64,000 nt of DNA from Callipepla californica brunnescens (Eukaryota > Chordata > Aves > Galliformes > Odontophoridae), in the NCBI GenBank assembly GCA_023055505.1, contig JALIRH010000013.1, positions 1,798,001-1,862,000 on the forward strand, in the 5' to 3' direction. Each line of letters starts with the position of its first letter. Position 1 is the stretch's first letter. Shown piece after piece: positions 59,740 to 64,000 of the stretch. A model generated the notes under the pieces. That model was not told the DNA's origin. It searched no databases and worked only from the letters and a program-made list of their open reading frames with translations. The position numbers and the translations under genes are program-made.

Positions 59740-60556
59740 TACTTCACCCTCTGCAAGTTTGCAGGCAGCACTGAACCGAGTTGATAAAGCTGAAAAAGCA
59801 GAAGGAAGGGATGACAACCAGAGAGACCTTGATAAATTCAGAATGTGGGCTCACGAGGACCTAATGAGGTTCAACAAGGCCAAGTGCAAGGTGTTGCACT
59901 TGGGTCAGTGCAATTCCAGATATGAGTACAGACTGGGAGAGGAAATCCTGCGGAGAAGGACTTTGGGGTCCTGGTGGATGAAAAACTTACCTTGCAGTCC
60001 AGGAGGCCAATAGGAGCCTGGGCTGCATCAGCAGAGAGCTGGCAGTGGGCAGGGAGGTGATTGTCCCCATCTGCTCTGCCCTCCTGAGGCCTCATCTGGA
60101 GTACTGCACAAGAAGGATGTGGGGCTGTTGGAGTGGGTCCCGAGGAAGGTCAAAAAGATAGAGTAACTCTCCTACAAAGAAAGGCTGAGGGAGATGGAGA
60201 AGGCTCTGGGGAGCCGTCGTTAAGGCCTTCCAATGCGTGAAAGGTGCTAACAAGCAAAAGGAAAATCAACTTTGTACATGATAGTGATAAGACAAGGGGG
60301 GTGTTTTTTAACAAAAGGGAGGGAGATTTAGATTAGATGCTGGGGGGAAAATTTTCAGTGAGAGGGCAGAGAGGCCCTGGGGCTGCTGTCCAGAGCTGTG
60401 GGTACCCATCCCTGAGGTGCCCAGGCCAGGCAGGATGGGCCCTGGACCCTGAGCCAGGGCATGAATCAGTGGCTAGCAGCCCTGCCCATGGCAGGGGGTT
60501 GGAACTGGATGATGTTTGACATCCCTTCCAACCCAAGCTGTGCTTGTGATTCTGAC
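59740..60556 (+). mobile_element. CR1 LINE, longest copy: end of RT ORF plus 3' UTR
   Basis: This copy keeps the C-terminal coding part of CR1 ORF2 (GGTTCAACAAGGCCAAGTGC, GTGTTGCACTTGGGTCAGTG, TGGATGAAAAACTTACC) and the 3' UTR to TTGGAACTGGATGATGTTTG ...GTGATTCTGA. In translation, a piece reading [26 protein letters not shown] is the recognisable RT end; the frame then breaks and the copy is dead. The 5' end is truncated, as is usual for CR1. Confidence 0.92.
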
Positions 60557-63500
60557 TTAAGAGCAAAGCAGGCAGTTGTTTTCTGCTTTCTGCTATCTTC
60601 ACTACTTCAGAGCAAGGATTTTTGTGGCAAAGTAGTTGAAAGCTGATCTTTTTCAAAACTTTCTTCTGCATTAGTTTTCAACCGTATAAGCATGGTTTTT
60701 CATGCAAGGGAGGCTGGGACTGGGAGAAATGCCTTTTCAAGGACAAGATGTGCTTGAGCTGGTCATGAAAGTGCACCCTGAGGGCTGCTGAATCAGACTG
60801 TTCACAAAAGTCAAGAGCATTTTAATCCATGAGATGTTTATGTCCTTTCTTGAAGTGTTATGACGAGGATGAAGTGATAGCATCAGGGAACTGAGGTCAT
60901 GGAGCTGAGCCCTGGGGATGCTCATGCCCCACTCCTCTGGTGTTTACCTCAAGATGTGTTTTGGTTACTGACTGCTAAACAGGGCATAGCTGGAGGTATG
61001 TTATTCCTGTTCTGAACTGCAAACATTTGGTTGCATCTGACTGGACAACACAGCATTAGTGCCTCTAATCAGCTCAGTTGCAGAGGCTGCTGAGAAGCAC
61101 AGCTCTGTTTCCATAACACTATCCTTATTTTTATCTTCAGGAGAAAATATTTGTTGAAATTACCTTTTTACTCTCAAAAGGTAAAGGAATTCCTAATTGG
61201 AATGATATCCATGAATATACGTAACTTTTTTTTAAGGTGAGAAAAATGTTTCCTGGTAAACATTTGGGTTGTGCATTCTTGTGTATTCCCTGCAGTCATC
61301 AGCAGTTCAGGTTTTATTCTGGGTGTCTTTTTTGATCATTAGGAGGTGATGGACAGTCTGGGATTCTGGGATTCTTGGATAGCACGAGGCTTCCAAGGAC
61401 ATGCGTGCTATGTAGCCACTGGATGGATCCAGTGAGAGGTTATGCCCCCAAAAAATGCTGCCAAAAGTGGCCCACCTTCCAGAAAGGAGATCCACCCCCA
61501 GAGGGCTCTGGAAGGCTTTGTTGGGGAGCACACTCACACCCTCAAATGCGCTTCCTCATAGGGGTTTACGCCATGTGCATTGAGATTGGGACTTGCTTAC
61601 TGTGGTCTTTCAGCCTTTGTTGCCCAGCCGACGTAGAGTTTACAGCTTGTGTACATAGCCAAGCATTGGAGGAGTAGTCCCAAGAATCATTCTATGGTCT
61701 GCTCTCAGAGAAGACCTCTTCACTTCCCTGATCTTAAAATCTGTGTTCCCAAAAGGTCAGTGGCCACAAAAACTCTGAGTTCAAACTACTTGGTGCAAAA
61801 GATGTGGGAACAAATGCCCCAAAGCAATATAATAGAGAGCTATTAGAGCTACTTTGTGTAGAAAGGTTTTCTCCTCCTTAATGCTATAGGCTTTTTAATG
61901 TAAGCATTGCAAGCAAATTGTGACTAGTTCTAAAATGTTCCTCAAAAATATGTCTTTAGACAGACTGAACTATTTCCCAATACTTCTTTTCTAAAGTGTA
62001 TATAGTAGAATTCATCAAGATGTGTTGTTCTATCTATGTCAGTGCCAATGGTTCAATAATCAGTGCAGAAATATTTTTCTCCATTAAAATAAACAGAAAA
62101 TAACAGTTTGAGTTGTCTTCTCCCCAGCACTTTGCTATGTAGGTATGAGAAAATTAAATGCTGCCATTCTACTGAAATCTTTAACAGGGCTTTGCTGGTG
62201 AGATTCAGATTCCCAGTAGTTTAGGGATCTGCAATCCAGAACTAAAACAAAACCAAACAAACACAACAAAGCAGACATCTTATAACATCACAGTGGCAAT
62301 TATGGGGGTGAAAATGTTAGACATGAAAGTTGGACATTAAGGCTGTACTGAATTCTCCACTTAAGCAGCAGCACTTTGTTGAGTAGGGATGACCCCAAGC
62401 AAACGCTCAGGTTTCATCAATGTATTTGCTGCATAGCATCATTAGTTGGGGCAAGAACTTCAGCTTCAGCTTTGTAGCAAATTCAGGTCCATATTTTTTA
62501 AACACAAAAGTCACTGCATTGCAACCCAGAAGTGAAATATTCACTTTGCACTTGCCAACACTGAAATTTGGTGGGTGGCAGTGGATTGGCATTGTGAATG
62601 GTTCAGTAGCAATATGCCAGGTGATGGTGTTGTTAAAATAGAAACTTGCACTGGTGTTTGGAAACAGTTCTGTGGGAGAAAAAAGCTTCAACATTCTTTT
62701 GTGAAGTAGCTGCAGACGGAGCACTGAGTGCACTGCGATGTGTAGAAGAAAGAAGTGCATTAAGGCATCTCCGTATCTGTTGCATGAGTCATCCAAAACT
62801 GATGAAAATACGCTTCCTTTTAAGCTGTATTTATCTTATGTAGGAATCAACAGCGATGGTTCTGACCGTCCTGGGCAGCAGTGATGCAGTGACACATATG
62901 CTGTTTCAATAAGCAGTCAGGTTATGCCCTCCATAGCTCTCTGTGGAGCTTGAAAGACGAGAGGGCAGCTGAAAGCACCTACCCATGACCATTACTGGGG
63001 AGCCTGAACCACAACCCGAATACCAAAATCCAGGATCATAATGATGTGTCATTTCTTTATACAGAGATGGGCATGGGAGTCTGAGTAACACTCAGTTACT
63101 ATTTCTTATACTGGTTTTTATTCCTGTGTGTTCTTGATCAAGTTGTTGCTGCTTCATTAGGCTCTGTGGGCACATCCCCAGTTCTCCTGAAGCTGGTGGG
63201 AACCAGGCTGTAGCTGGCCAGTGAGAGCTAGCAAATGTCAAAAGTTAACACGACAGCGAGAAAAAGATGCTGAAAATTTCAGCAATCTGTAACAGGGCTG
63301 GTTTGCTGAAGGAGAAGGGACTCCAACATCCATTGAGCTTTGGGGAATGGTCTGGAGTTTGGGCTGTCCCTCTGCTATGAACAAGAAGCCACCCAGGGAA
63401 GAAACCCATGTGTCTGATGTCATAACGAGGCCATCTGGGGCCACAAACCTGTGGCCAGCACAACATCAGGCCTCCAAGTTGTCTCCTGGCCTTCTCCAGT

Positions 63501-64000
63501 TCCGATGATTTTGCCTGATATTTGTGCTCTGGAGCCAATGATGGCAGAACAGAGACTCTTGGCTTCAGGGTCCTGACCCACCTGTGCTTTGTTTGGGATG
63601 GAGAGACTGGTTTCCTGCCATGCAAGTTTACTACGTATACAGGGGAGAGTTCACATCCAATTTCTTGGCATTACGCCAGCACAGATTTATTCCGTCGTGT
63701 GCTTTAGAAGTTTAATTAACACGAGCTTTGCAATATGTGCTGGAAAGTAAATAACAGGCGCATCTTTATTTACTTAACAGAAGAGTAACACTTCTTTAGG
63801 AAATAGGAAGGCTTTCCCTAACACACATGATCGTATTCACCAGTGCCCTGCAGGCCAGCCCGCAGCTCACACACTGCTTAGAGCCCCCACCAGCACAAAT
63901 GCCAGGCTCAGGGGAGCCTCGAGTGCCCTGAGGATCTTGGGGTGTGCCTCTGCGAGGGGCAGAGCTTCATCCCAGCAGCCACACACGGTGCAAGCAGGCA
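60557..64000. other. Noncoding sequence at window end
   Basis: No gene recognised. It contains an unexplained minus-strand open frame at 62407-62838 (described separately) and a plus-strand frame at 61375-61677 of unknown nature. Confidence 0.5.
62407..62838 (-). other. Unexplained open frame, about 144 codons
   Basis: The frame is open from after a TAA near 62841 to a stop past ...CSKYIDET. It has no good ATG at its left end (the first listed start is a TTG). The middle has several N-glycosylation sequons close together (NTS, NNT, NFS, NIS) and cysteines, which could suggest an extracellular exon, but I recognise no family. Chance is the leading explanation because frames of this length occur elsewhere in the window. 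Confidence 0.12.

Noticed and set aside
59705..60013. 102-codon plus-strand frame as a host gene
   Set aside because: It is the end of the CR1 reverse-transcriptase ORF and breaks within the same element.
61375..61677. 100-codon plus-strand frame with several cysteines as a zinc-binding domain
   Set aside because: Cysteine spacing fits no standard zinc-finger pattern and no similarity is recognised.
1..64000. Neighbouring vertebrate genes expected near VMA21 (GPR50/melatonin receptor 1C, HMGB3, PRRG3)
   Set aside because: I searched the translations by eye for their characteristic stretches and saw none. Very short exons could be missed.
1..64000. CRISPR arrays, prokaryotic operons, intact endogenous retroviruses
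   Set aside because: No regularly spaced repeats, no dense coding, and no gag/pol/env-like frames or paired long terminal repeats were seen.

Overview
This is vertebrate nuclear DNA, almost certainly from a bird and most likely chicken or a close galliform. I infer this from about a dozen truncated chicken-repeat-1 (CR1) LINE fragments and from one spliced gene whose protein is nearly the same as human VMA21. There are no operons, Shine-Dalgarno-led gene arrays, CRISPR arrays or prokaryotic genes. Nearly all open frames of 60-180 codons lack homology, usable splice context and coding bias, and I treat them as chance frames.

The only protein gene I can support is VMA21, on the plus strand. 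It has three coding exons (40331-40386, 41732-41841, 43027-43169) joined by GT-AG introns, encoding 102 residues. VMA21 is a two-pass ER membrane chaperone needed to assemble the V0 sector of the vacuolar H+-ATPase. Its start lies in a CpG island (about 40136-40540) with an RFX X-box, a palindromic NRF1 site, a 14-bp palindrome and an ETS/GABP site. Several polyadenylation signals lie in intron 2 and downstream, and a possible alternative last exon lies in intron 2.

Layout: 1-39.2 kb is mostly unique noncoding DNA with scattered CR1 pieces (2.3, 7.8, 15.4 and 16.6 kb). It includes a stretch of about 22 kb without recognisable CR1, and an isolated CpG-rich block at 31.2-31.6 kb that holds a strong CTCF-like site. 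From 39.2 to 40.1 kb, two CR1 fragments in opposite orientation abut the VMA21 promoter. From 40.1 to 51.5 kb comes VMA21 and a long CR1-free downstream region. From 51.5 to 60.6 kb there are six CR1 fragments (both strands), a second CpG-rich block at 53.46-53.76 kb with a TATA box followed by a consensus splice donor, and a GC-rich block of unknown origin at 55.6-56.4 kb. From 60.6 to 64 kb is noncoding DNA with one unexplained open frame.

I found no convincing new multi-gene system. The best leads are the intronic terminal exon of VMA21, the upstream ORF in its promoter, the two isolated CpG/CTCF elements, and the direct CR1 repeats that flank the gene.
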